Source: Chloroflexota bacterium (lineage in GTDB: Bacteria > Chloroflexota > Anaerolineae > Anaerolineales > UBA4823). Taken from it: 64,000 bases of DNA. The stretch spans positions 1-64,000 of the forward strand of contig JAKQIM010000031.1 in the NCBI GenBank assembly GCA_029557965.1, written 5' to 3'. Positions 55,436-63,531 of this stretch are shown in pieces. The stretch's first letter is position 1. Every line of letters starts with the position of its first letter. The position numbers were made by a program, and so were the translations under genes. The notes beneath the pieces are model-generated. The model worked only from the letters and a program-made list of their open reading frames with translations. It did no database searches and had not been told where the DNA came from.

Positions 55436-56062
55436 TCACATCCACTTCACCACAATATCACCAATCACGTTAGCAGCCTGGTCGCCGCGATCGGCGGCAT
55501 TCGACAGGTGGCGATAGATCTCGCGCAGTTTAAGGATCTTCATCACCCCATCCAGGTCTTTTGGCGCCGAGAACAGATCCACCAACGACTCGCGGTACAC
55601 ATATTCCACCCGGTTTTCCAGGGCTTTGGCGCGCACGGCATGGTCGTTCGCCACGTTGGGATGATCTTCCAGGCGCAGCACCGAGCGGTTGATCTCTACC
55701 GCCGCATCGGATAGCAGTGAAGCGATCCTGGCCAGGTACTGGTTAGGCTTAACCTTGAGCATCACCATCTCATCCAGGGTCGAATTGGCATAATCGACCA
55801 TGTCATCGATCGCCAGAGAAAGCGAGAAGATGTCTTCCCGGTCAAAAGGCGTGACGAAGGTATGGTTCAGATCATCGATCAAGATGCGCCGCACTTCATC
55901 CGCTTCCTTTTCAACTTTGTCCAATTGTTCACGCAAGCCTTCGTCCGGCTCCGCCATGTACTGCTTCAAGATCTCCATTCCTTTGACCGTCAATTCAGCT
56001 TGCTGCACCAGTAGATCCAAAAACCGGTTGGGCTTCTTGCTTTTTCGATTGAACCACTTCAT
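55436..56062 (-). CDS. DUF47/PhoU-like protein
   Basis: 208 residues from ATG 56062, which overlaps the tilS stop (ATGA). GAGGAG lies about 13 nt upstream. The all-helical PhoU-like fold shows FLDLLVQQAELTVKGMEILKQYM, the metal-binding motif EKEADEVRRILIDDLNHTFVTPFDREDI and DDMVDYANSTLDEMV. DUF47 proteins usually sit beside Pit-type phosphate transporters, but none is here. It is probably a phosphate- or metal-linked regulator. Confidence 0.9.
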   Translation of the reverse strand: MKWFNRKSKKPNRFLDLLVQQAELTVKGMEILKQYMAEPDEGLREQLDKVEKEADEVRRILIDDLNHTFVTPFDREDIFSLSLAIDDMVDYANSTLDEMVMLKVKPNQYLARIASLLSDAAVEINRSVLRLEDHPNVANDHAVRAKALENRVEYVYRESLVDLFSAPKDLDGVMKILKLREIYRHLSNAADRGDQAANVIGDIVVKWM

Positions 56063-57498
56063 CTCATCATCTCTCCTCGATATAAATGCAAATGTGCAAT
56101 CCGGCGCGTTGTGGGTTGAACACGCGCCCCATGCCCCAGGCGGTAACCCGGCAACCAGGCAATATCCTGGCCCGAACACATCAAAGGCCAGGTGCGGCGA
56201 GCCCGGCGCGGGAGCTTTAAGTTTATCATTATGTCTGACAATTTGGCAACCCGTCCAGCCATACCGAGGGGCTGGAAACGATCGCCTCGCTGCCTGGAAC
56301 GCAGGATCAGCGGCAGTTCCAAAGCGTCAGCGTCCATCCAGGCCTGGAATGGGTCCCCGTTTTCCAACGCCTGGCGGTACGCAAGCGCAGTATTTTCCAC
56401 CAACTCAGATTGAAGCGACCATCCCCCCGGAAGTGCCAGCACCCCAGGCACTTCAAAGGCCAGGGTCTGCCCCGGCTCCAAGGCCGGCCAATGCCCGTTG
56501 GGCAGGTCCGCCTCCCAGGCTGCCAGCCAAAGGCAGCCCTGCTCTAAGAACAGGCCCAGCCCCGCCACCAGGTCCACCTGGTTCGTCTGCGGGGGCGCCG
56601 CCAAGAAGGCCAGGCCGCGCTCAACATCCTCAAAATCGATATCGCGCAGCCCGGGCCGGTGAACCTCAATGGCTTTTCGCAGCAAGCGCCGCTGTACACC
56701 CGGCCCAAAGCCCGCCAGGATTTGCCGGTCAAAGACCACGTAGCCTGCCCCCTGGCGCAAGACGCACTGCTGCCAGGCCGTTTCCACCACGCTTTGCAAG
56801 ACCTGCTCTTCTCCGGCCAACACCTCGGCCATGCGCGCCAGGCTTGAACGCAAGCGCGGCTGGTATCCTTCCAGGTATGGGATCAATTCGTGGCGCAGGC
56901 GGTTGCGAAAATAAGTAGTATCCAGGTTACTGCGGTCCAAGACCGGCTGTAAATCGTGATCTTCGCAGTACTCCACAATCTGCGAGCGCCAGATACCCAG
57001 CAGTGGGCGTAGCAAGGCAATATCGGCGCTCCAGGGATTGGGCAGCAGACGGTACACCATGCCCTTTAAGCCCGCCAGACCAGCGCCGCGCAGCAGGTGC
57101 ATCAAAACCGTTTCGACCTGGTCATCGGCCGTATGCCCCACTGCCACAGCCTGGGCATGGTGCTGGTGAGCCTGCTCAAACAAAAATTGGTAGCGCAAGA
57201 TGCGCGCCGCCTCTTCAATTGAAAGGGCATTCGCCTCAGCATAAGCGGGCGTATCCACCTGGGCCTGGACGTAAGGCAGGCCCAGCCGCGCCGCCACACC
57301 AGCCACGCTGTCGGCATCCTGGGCAGCTTCGGCCCGCAGCCCGTGGTTCAAATGTGCCACCACCGGCTGGTAACCGGCGCGCCGCAAGAGGTCCAAAAGG
57401 CACAGGCTGTCTGGCCCGCCCGAAACTCCCACCACCAGCGGCCGGCCAGCATCAAGAGCGCATTCGTTTTGCAAGACCTGGCGCACAACTTTTAGCAT
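56059..57498 (-). CDS. tilS: tRNA(Ile)-lysidine synthase
   Basis: 479 residues. The N-terminal PP-loop is VVGVSGGPDSLCLLDLLRRAG. TilS blocks VAHLNHGLRAEAAQDADSV, AVGHTADDQVETVLMHLLRGAGLAGLKGM, and RPLLGIWRSQIVEYCEDHDLQPVLDRSN follow. The C-terminal substrate-binding domain (LRSRQRGDRFQPLGMAG) is present. It attaches lysine to C34 of tRNA-Ile(CAU), an essential decoding step. TATAAT (57513-57508) stands nine bases before the ATG. It overlaps the DUF47 gene by 4 nt. Confidence 0.95.
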   Translation of the reverse strand: MLKVVRQVLQNECALDAGRPLVVGVSGGPDSLCLLDLLRRAGYQPVVAHLNHGLRAEAAQDADSVAGVAARLGLPYVQAQVDTPAYAEANALSIEEAARILRYQFLFEQAHQHHAQAVAVGHTADDQVETVLMHLLRGAGLAGLKGMVYRLLPNPWSADIALLRPLLGIWRSQIVEYCEDHDLQPVLDRSNLDTTYFRNRLRHELIPYLEGYQPRLRSSLARMAEVLAGEEQVLQSVVETAWQQCVLRQGAGYVVFDRQILAGFGPGVQRRLLRKAIEVHRPGLRDIDFEDVERGLAFLAAPPQTNQVDLVAGLGLFLEQGCLWLAAWEADLPNGHWPALEPGQTLAFEVPGVLALPGGWSLQSELVENTALAYRQALENGDPFQAWMDADALELPLILRSRQRGDRFQPLGMAGRVAKLSDIMINLKLPRRARRTWPLMCSGQDIAWLPGYRLGHGARVQPTTRRIAHLHLYRGEMMR

Positions 57499-57607
57499 CT
57501 TACTGTCATTATAGCTTAAATTCCCCTCAATACTCTTGCCGGGATTGAATGTTTATGCTAGACTGACAATACAAATAAGACTGTCATCTTAGTGAGGAGT
57601 GGCCTCC

Positions 57608-58774
57608 ATGCCTGAGAAAATCTTAGTAGTAGACGATGATGTCGATACCCTACGCCTGGTTGGTTTGATGTTGCAGCGCCAGGGTTACCAGATCGTAGCC
57701 GCCAGCAACGGCCAGCAAGCACTGGCCATGGCAATGGCTGAGAAGCCCGAATTGATCTTGTTGGATGTCATGATGCCAGACATGGATGGCTACGAGGTCA
57801 CCCGGCGCCTGCGCGCCAATGCCTCCACGGCCTCGACCCCCATCATCATGTTCACGGCCAAATCTCAGGTAGATGACAAGGTCATGGGCTTTGAGGCAGG
57901 CGTAGATGATTACCTGACCAAGCCCACGCAGCCGCGCGAGTTGTTTGCACACGTCAAAGCGGTGCTGGCGCGCGGACGTAAAACCAGCGGACCGGCTGCC
58001 CCGGCTGCCCCGGCCCGCGAACGCGGCTATGTGATTGGTGTCATTGCCGCCAAAGGTGGCTTGGGCGTATCGACGATCGCCATCAACCTGGGCATCAGCC
58101 TGCGCACGCGCACCCGCAAGGATGTGGCTGTGGCTGAGCTGCGCCCCGGTGAGGGCAGCCTGGCTCTCGAGTTGGGCTACCTGAATCCCGAAGGGATGAA
58201 CCGCCTGCTGCAAAAGAATCCCGCCGAGATCGGCTTAAAGGACGTTGAGTCTGAGCTATTGACCCACAAATCGGAGACACGGCTGCTGCTGGCCTCATAC
58301 AATCCCGCGGATGCCAAATACCAGGCCTCCGACGCCCACTTCGAGATGATCACCCGCCACCTTTCGTACCTGGCCAATTACATTGTGTTGGATCTTGGCC
58401 CGGCCATTTCGCCGATCACCGATAAAGCCCTGGCGGTTTGTGACGAATTGATCCTGGCCCTGGAACCAATCCCCACCACAATCACCCGTTCTCAACTGCT
58501 GTTGGAAGAATTGGCCGGGCGCGGTTTTGGCGAGGGCCGGGTGAACTCGGTGCTGTATAACCGCCAGCGCTCTGAAATGCAGTTCTCGCTGGCTCAGGTG
58601 CAGAAAGAATTCAAACATACCATCGGGATCGTGTTCACCGCAGCGCCAGAGCTGGTTTACCAGGCGGCGCGGGCCAATGTTGCCCTGGTTACACAGCACC
58701 CCGATAACCTGACTTCGCAGCAGTTCTTCAAGCTGGCAGATAGCATTGCCAAACGCGTGCGGACGAAAGAATAA
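57608..58774 (+). CDS. Response-regulator receiver fused to CpaE-like ATPase
   Basis: 388 residues from ATG 57608 (GAGGAGTGG upstream). The receiver domain (about 5-120) has the acidic pocket VVDDDVD, the phospho-acceptor Asp53 in LLDVMMPDMDG and Lys in YLTKPTQPRE. After an Ala-Pro linker, a MinD/ParA-type domain (about 140-385) carries VIAAKGGLGVSTIAINLG, where the deviant Walker A lacks the usual GKT/S lysine, as in CpaE-like proteins. CpaE works with Tad pili, but no tad genes are present. Its partner is probably the GAF kinase encoded 84 nt downstream. Confidence 0.9.
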   Translation: MPEKILVVDDDVDTLRLVGLMLQRQGYQIVAASNGQQALAMAMAEKPELILLDVMMPDMDGYEVTRRLRANASTASTPIIMFTAKSQVDDKVMGFEAGVDDYLTKPTQPRELFAHVKAVLARGRKTSGPAAPAAPARERGYVIGVIAAKGGLGVSTIAINLGISLRTRTRKDVAVAELRPGEGSLALELGYLNPEGMNRLLQKNPAEIGLKDVESELLTHKSETRLLLASYNPADAKYQASDAHFEMITRHLSYLANYIVLDLGPAISPITDKALAVCDELILALEPIPTTITRSQLLLEELAGRGFGEGRVNSVLYNRQRSEMQFSLAQVQKEFKHTIGIVFTAAPELVYQAARANVALVTQHPDNLTSQQFFKLADSIAKRVRTKE

Positions 58775-58858
58775 ACTGGCTCTTCGTTCACTGCCGGTAG
58801 AAGTTTCCGCGAGCCGCTCAACGCAGCCAGGCCAGCCCGCTTGCCAGAGAGGTATTGA

Positions 58859-60043
58859 ATGCCCAAGCGTAAAATCCCCCCCATCGTCAACCGCTATCAG
58901 CGGTTGATAGAGTTATCGCGCGATCTGGCTTCCACGCTTGACCTGGATACCCTCCTGCGGCGCATCGTCCACGTGGCCGCCGAATTGTGCGAATCAGAAC
59001 AGGCATCCATCCTTCTGTACGACCACGTTAAAGGCGAGTTGTATTTCGAGGCTGCTACCAATATCGAACAACCCATGATGAGCGGCCTGAGCGTACCGGT
59101 CGACTCGAGCATTGCCGGCTGGATCGTTACGCACCGCCAGCCCATCATCATCTCAGATACCAGCCAGGATAAGCGTCACTTCTCGAATGTCGCCAAAGTA
59201 ACCAACACCAACACCCGCTCGCTGCTGGGTGCGCCTCTGATCACCAAAGACAAGGTGGTGGGCGCCTTGGAAGCCATCAACAAGCGCAACGGCGAATTTA
59301 CCACTGAAGACCAAGAGATCCTGATCACCCTGGGCGCCCAGGCAGCAGTAGCCATCGAAAATGCCCGTCTCTTCCAACAATCTGACCTGATCGCCGACCT
59401 GGTGCACGAGCTGCGCACCCCCCTGGCTTCGTTGAACACGGCTGTGCACCTGCTGCTGCGTACCGACGTGCCCGACGAACAACGCAGCCGCATATCAGAG
59501 ATCATCCGAGATGAGATCTTCCGTCTTTCAGAGATGACCACTTCGTTCCTCGACCTGGCACGCCTGGAATCGGGGCGTGCCCAATTCCACCCCAGCCATT
59601 TTGACCTGGGTAAGCTGCTGGAAGACTGCCGTGAGATGATGCACAGCCGGGCCACCGAAAAAGGGCTCACCTTATACCTTGAGTCCTCGCCCGAACTGCC
59701 GCCTGTATACGCCGATCAAGATAAGATCAAACAGGTGATACTTAACCTGGTCAGCAACGCCATCAAATACAACAGCCCGGCTGGCAGCATCTGGGTCAAG
59801 GCCGATGCAGACAAAGATTTTGTAATTTCAGTGCGCGATATGGGGCCGGGCATTCCGCCCGAAAGCTTGCCGAACTTGTTCCAAAAATTCTTCCGCGTGC
59901 CGGGGTTAGAAAATATGTCATCCGGAACCGGTTTAGGGCTATCGATCTGCAAACGCATCGTAGAAGCCCACAACGGCAGCATCGAGGTACAAAGCACGGT
60001 CGGCAAAGGCACGACTTTTTCGGTGCATTTACCGATCAAATGA
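58859..60043 (+). CDS. GAF-domain sensor histidine kinase
   Basis: 394 residues. A GAF domain (about 27-165) shows LRRIVHVAAELCESEQASILLYD and SLLGAPLITKDKVVGALEAINKRNGEF. The HisKA box is ADLVHELRTPLASL with His183. The GHKL domain has LNLVSNAIKYNSPAGS, RDMGPGIPPESL and GTGLGLSICKRIVEAHNGS. No membrane segment is present, so the signal is cytosolic. The gene follows the receiver-CpaE fusion by 84 nt, a natural two-component pair. Its stop is only 4 nt from the stop of the convergent dehydrogenase gene. Confidence 0.93.
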   Translation: MPKRKIPPIVNRYQRLIELSRDLASTLDLDTLLRRIVHVAAELCESEQASILLYDHVKGELYFEAATNIEQPMMSGLSVPVDSSIAGWIVTHRQPIIISDTSQDKRHFSNVAKVTNTNTRSLLGAPLITKDKVVGALEAINKRNGEFTTEDQEILITLGAQAAVAIENARLFQQSDLIADLVHELRTPLASLNTAVHLLLRTDVPDEQRSRISEIIRDEIFRLSEMTTSFLDLARLESGRAQFHPSHFDLGKLLEDCREMMHSRATEKGLTLYLESSPELPPVYADQDKIKQVILNLVSNAIKYNSPAGSIWVKADADKDFVISVRDMGPGIPPESLPNLFQKFFRVPGLENMSSGTGLGLSICKRIVEAHNGSIEVQSTVGKGTTFSVHLPIK

Positions 60044-60047
60044 AGCT

Positions 60048-61013
60048 TTAGCCAGAAGAAGGCGCCAAAAGAACCTTGATCCGCCCATGCTGGCCCGCCT
60101 CTTCATACGCTTGTTGCGCCTGGGCCAATGGGTAGCAGGCCTCAATTTGATCCCGGGGGTCAACCTGCCCGTTGGCCAACAACGCCAAAGCCGGCTCAAA
60201 CGGGCCGCAGCGCGAACCGATCAAGGTGATCTCGTCCACTACCAGTGACGATAAATTGAGCGTTACATCGCCCTTGTAAGTGCTTTTGAGCACCAGGGTG
60301 CCGCGCGCTCTCAGCGCCTTGCGCGCCATCTCAAAACCAGCTGGCGAGCCAGTGGCCTCGACCACCACATCCATACAACCCATGGGCAATGCCTCTTCAG
60401 GCAGCCAGGCAATCTGCCGCCGCTCCAGCAGTTGGCGCTGGCGGGGATAGCGGGCAATCACCTGCAAGTCACAGCCGGTGAGGGCCAGGGTCTGGGCCAC
60501 CAGTTGGCCTAACCTCCCAGCGCCCACCACCAGGATGCGCTCAGAACCCAGGCCAGGCAGTTGCTCTTGGATCTCCAAGGCCGCCGCCAACGGCTCGGTA
60601 AAGACAGCCCCCTCATCCGAGAGCGTATCCGGAACGCGATACAGGTTGGCCAGGGGCAGCTTGAGGTATTCGGCAAAAGCCCCATTCCAAGAATGGATCC
60701 CCAGAGCAGACCGCTTCTCACAGTGGGTCTTGCGCCCGGCCCGGCAGGCAGCGCAAACCCCGCAGGTAATGTTGATTTCGCCCACCACGCGCTGCCCCAC
60801 CCACTCGGGCGCATCGGGCGCAGCCACCACCTGCCCAACAAACTCGTGCCCAGGCACGCCAACAAAAGGCGAATAGCCGCCTAACACCGCCAGGTCTGTA
60901 CTGCAAACCCCTGCCAGGCGCACGCGTATCAAAGCCTGCCCAGCTTCTAAAGCCGGTATGGGCAAATCATTACGCACCGATAAGATATTGTTCTCTACCC
61001 AAAGCGATTGCAC
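60048..61013 (-). CDS. Zinc-dependent MDR alcohol dehydrogenase-like enzyme
   Basis: 321 residues from a GTG with GAGGAAAGG upstream. Catalytic zinc ligands Cys (AGVCSTDLAVL) and His-Glu (VPGHEFVGQV), and the structural zinc cluster CGVCAACRAGRKTHC, are all present. NAD(P) is bound by VVGAGRLGQLVAQTLAL. It is short for an MDR enzyme (usual about 340-350). Substrate unknown; threonine dehydrogenase-like or sorbitol dehydrogenase-like are options. It follows mutL by 15 nt on the same strand. Confidence 0.9.
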   Translation of the reverse strand: MQSLWVENNILSVRNDLPIPALEAGQALIRVRLAGVCSTDLAVLGGYSPFVGVPGHEFVGQVVAAPDAPEWVGQRVVGEINITCGVCAACRAGRKTHCEKRSALGIHSWNGAFAEYLKLPLANLYRVPDTLSDEGAVFTEPLAAALEIQEQLPGLGSERILVVGAGRLGQLVAQTLALTGCDLQVIARYPRQRQLLERRQIAWLPEEALPMGCMDVVVEATGSPAGFEMARKALRARGTLVLKSTYKGDVTLNLSSLVVDEITLIGSRCGPFEPALALLANGQVDPRDQIEACYPLAQAQQAYEEAGQHGRIKVLLAPSSG

Positions 61014-61028
61014 AAAAAACCTTTCCTC

Positions 61029-62792
61029 TTAGCGCGCCCCACGACGGCCAAACTGGCGTTCCAACAGATCCACAGACAGCAGGATCATGGTCGGGCGCCC
61101 ATGCGGACAGGTGCGCGGTGATTGACAAGCTTCCAGGTCTGCCAGCAGCGTACGCTGCTCTTCTCCTGAAAGGATCTTGCCCGCCTTGACCGCGGCGCGC
61201 TTACACACGCGCGCCACAATGCGGGCTTCCACCTCTGCTTGCAAAGGCGTCTCATCCTCTTCAAAATCTTCTACCAGCACTGCCAGGGCCGCTGCAGGGT
61301 TCATCCCTGCCAACAATGCCGGGATGGCGCGCACCAAAAAGGTACCGCGCCCAAACGGCTCGACCTTGAAGCCCAGGTCATTCAACGCCTCCATTTGATC
61401 TTCAACCAGCCGGGCGCTCGCCGGCGGCAGTTCGACTGCCTGGGGCTCCAACAGGCTTTGCGCCGGGATGCCGTTTGGAGATTGGGCCCGCAGCGCCATG
61501 AAGCGCTCGAACAAGATACGCTCATGGGCTGCATGCTGGTCGATCAGGTACAACCCATCTGGCCCTTCAGCCACCAGGTAAGCCGAAGCCACCTGCCCCA
61601 CCAGCCTTAGCAAAGGCATGCGGGTGCCGGGCAAGGCAGGTTGAACAGGCTGGATCGGACCCTGTGGCGGAGGGAGCTCTGGCATAGAGGAAGTAGCTTG
61701 CTGCTCAGCAGAAACCATGCCCCAATCCAGGCCCGGCTGAGGCGAGGGGCGGGTTGAGGCCGCCGCACTGCTCCATGCAAAACCCGGGCTGACCTCAGGC
61801 AAGGGGTTGTGGGCCAATAATGCCCGCCGCACAGCCCGCTGCACGCCCCGGAACACCTGGTCGCCAGAACGGAAGCGCACCTCAGCCTTGGTGGGGTGCA
61901 CATTCACATCCACCGCCTCAGGGTCAATCTCTAAGAACATAGCCGCCAGTGGGTAGCGGCCCACCATGAGCAGGGTGTGATAAGCCTGCATCAGCGCCGC
62001 CGAAAGGGAGGCATCTTGCACCGGGCGCCCATTCACAAAGAAAATGATCTCGCGCCGGTTTGAACGCGTCAGACTGGTGGGGCTGATAAAACCAGTCACC
62101 CGCAGGCCATCTTCTTCTGAGATCACTTCCAACATCTGGCGGGCAATATCAACGCCGTACAGGGTTGCCAAAACCTCACGCCGGTCGCCATTTCCACTGG
62201 TCATCAGCGCTGGACGGCCATCTTGATGCAAATGAAAACGCACATGTGGATAAGCCAGGGCATAGCGCGTGACCAATTCATCAATATGGCGGCGTTCGGT
62301 AGCATCTTGCTTGAGGAACTTCAGGCGGGCAGGCACGTTATAGAAAAGGTCTTCCACCCGCACCACCGTTCCCACTGGCGCGCCCACCAGCTCCAATTGG
62401 CCCACGTGGCCCCCCTCCACCCGCAGGCGAGCCCCCCCCTCGGCTGCCGCCGGGCGAGAGGTGAGGGTCAGGCGCGCCACCGAACCAATTGAAGCCAGGG
62501 CTTCACCGCGGAAGCCCAGTGTAGCAATGCGAAAAAGGTCATCCGCCCGCTCCAACTTGCTCGTGGCATGCCGCTCAAGCGCCAAAGCCAGCTCAGCAGC
62601 CGGGATGCCGCAGCCATTATCGGCAATCTCAACCAGGCGTTTGCCAGCCCCCTCCACATGAATGCTGACCTGGCTGGCTTTGGCGTCCAGGGCATTTTCC
62701 AACAATTCTTTGATCACAGAGGCCGGGCGTTCTACCACCTCGCCGGCAGCAATCTGCGAGGCAACCTCAGAGGGTAAAAGATGAATAGGCAT
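61029..62792 (-). CDS. mutL: DNA mismatch repair protein MutL
   Basis: 587 residues. The GHKL ATPase domain begins LPSEVASQIAAGEVVERPASVIKELLENALDA, with DNGCGIP and FRGEALASIGSVARL. After a proline-rich linker (about 330-385), the C-terminal dimerisation domain has DQHAAHERILFERF, the DQHA(x)2E(x)4E metal motif of MutL endonucleases, plus CPHGRP. MutL couples mismatch recognition to strand incision. MutS is not in the window. TATAAT (62806-62801) ends eight bases before the ATG. Confidence 0.96.
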   Translation of the reverse strand: MPIHLLPSEVASQIAAGEVVERPASVIKELLENALDAKASQVSIHVEGAGKRLVEIADNGCGIPAAELALALERHATSKLERADDLFRIATLGFRGEALASIGSVARLTLTSRPAAAEGGARLRVEGGHVGQLELVGAPVGTVVRVEDLFYNVPARLKFLKQDATERRHIDELVTRYALAYPHVRFHLHQDGRPALMTSGNGDRREVLATLYGVDIARQMLEVISEEDGLRVTGFISPTSLTRSNRREIIFFVNGRPVQDASLSAALMQAYHTLLMVGRYPLAAMFLEIDPEAVDVNVHPTKAEVRFRSGDQVFRGVQRAVRRALLAHNPLPEVSPGFAWSSAAASTRPSPQPGLDWGMVSAEQQATSSMPELPPPQGPIQPVQPALPGTRMPLLRLVGQVASAYLVAEGPDGLYLIDQHAAHERILFERFMALRAQSPNGIPAQSLLEPQAVELPPASARLVEDQMEALNDLGFKVEPFGRGTFLVRAIPALLAGMNPAAALAVLVEDFEEDETPLQAEVEARIVARVCKRAAVKAGKILSGEEQRTLLADLEACQSPRTCPHGRPTMILLSVDLLERQFGRRGAR

Positions 62793-62800
62793 AGATCTAT

Positions 62801-62831
62801 ATTATACCGAATGCTGAATATCTCGTATAAT
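62801..62831. promoter_or_regulatory. Back-to-back -10 boxes of mutL and the HAD gene
   Basis: ATTATA (62801-62806, minus strand TATAAT) and TATAAT (62826-62831, plus strand) face away from each other, 19 bp apart. Extended arms TATTATAC and GTATAATA form a dyad. Both boxes end 7-8 bases before their ATGs, and neither has a clear -35. Confidence 0.6.
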
Positions 62832-62838
62832 ACTCCCC

Positions 62839-63531
62839 ATGCAATACACGACCCTCTTCTTTGACCTTGACGAAACACTGTACCCACCCAACAGCGGATT
62901 ATGGGAGGGCATCCGGCAGCGCATCCATGACTACATGCAGGCTTTATTGGGCCTGCCCTCGGCGGATATCAGCAGGCTGCGCGAGGAATACATGGCCCAA
63001 TATGGCACCACGCTGCGCGGCCTTCAAGCCCATTACCATGTCGATACTGAAGAATACCTGGCTTATGTTCATGACCTGCCCTTGCGCAGTTACATTGGGC
63101 CCGACCCCAACCTGCATGACCTGCTGCTCAGCTTGCCCCAGCGGCGCTTCATATTCACCAATGCCGATACCAACCATGCCCGGCGGGTGATGGATGTGAT
63201 TGGTGTAACGGATTGCTTTGACGGCATTATCGATATCGAAGCTTTGCAATTTATCAGCAAGCCAGATCCCGCGGCCTACTGGCGCGCCTTAGAGCTGGCC
63301 GACGAGCCAGACCCAAGCCATTGTGTGTTGTTTGAGGATTCTGCCCATAACCTGGCACCTGCCCGACAGATGGGCTTTTTGACCATCCTGGTAGGCGACC
63401 GCCCTGCCACCCCAGCCGCCCAACACATCATCCATAACCTGCACCAACTGCCGGCTGCCCTGCCCGAACTGTGGAACGGCAGCAGCCTGCCCAACGCCAT
63501 GCGCGGCTCAGGGGTGGAGATCGCCCGGTGA
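62839..63531 (+). CDS. HAD-family pyrimidine 5'-nucleotidase-like phosphatase
   Basis: 230 residues. HAD motif I is FFDLDETLYPP, motif II FIFTNADTNHA, motif III ISKPDPAAY and motif IV VLFEDSAHNLAPARQMGF. The opening LYPPNSGLWEGIRQRIHDYM is characteristic of the Sdt1/pyrimidine 5'-nucleotidase branch, which dephosphorylates UMP/CMP-type nucleotides. It is likely leaderless, with TATAAT seven bases before the ATG. Its stop overlaps the GTG of the CoA-transferase gene (GTGA). Confidence 0.9.
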   Translation: MQYTTLFFDLDETLYPPNSGLWEGIRQRIHDYMQALLGLPSADISRLREEYMAQYGTTLRGLQAHYHVDTEEYLAYVHDLPLRSYIGPDPNLHDLLLSLPQRRFIFTNADTNHARRVMDVIGVTDCFDGIIDIEALQFISKPDPAAYWRALELADEPDPSHCVLFEDSAHNLAPARQMGFLTILVGDRPATPAAQHIIHNLHQLPAALPELWNGSSLPNAMRGSGVEIAR

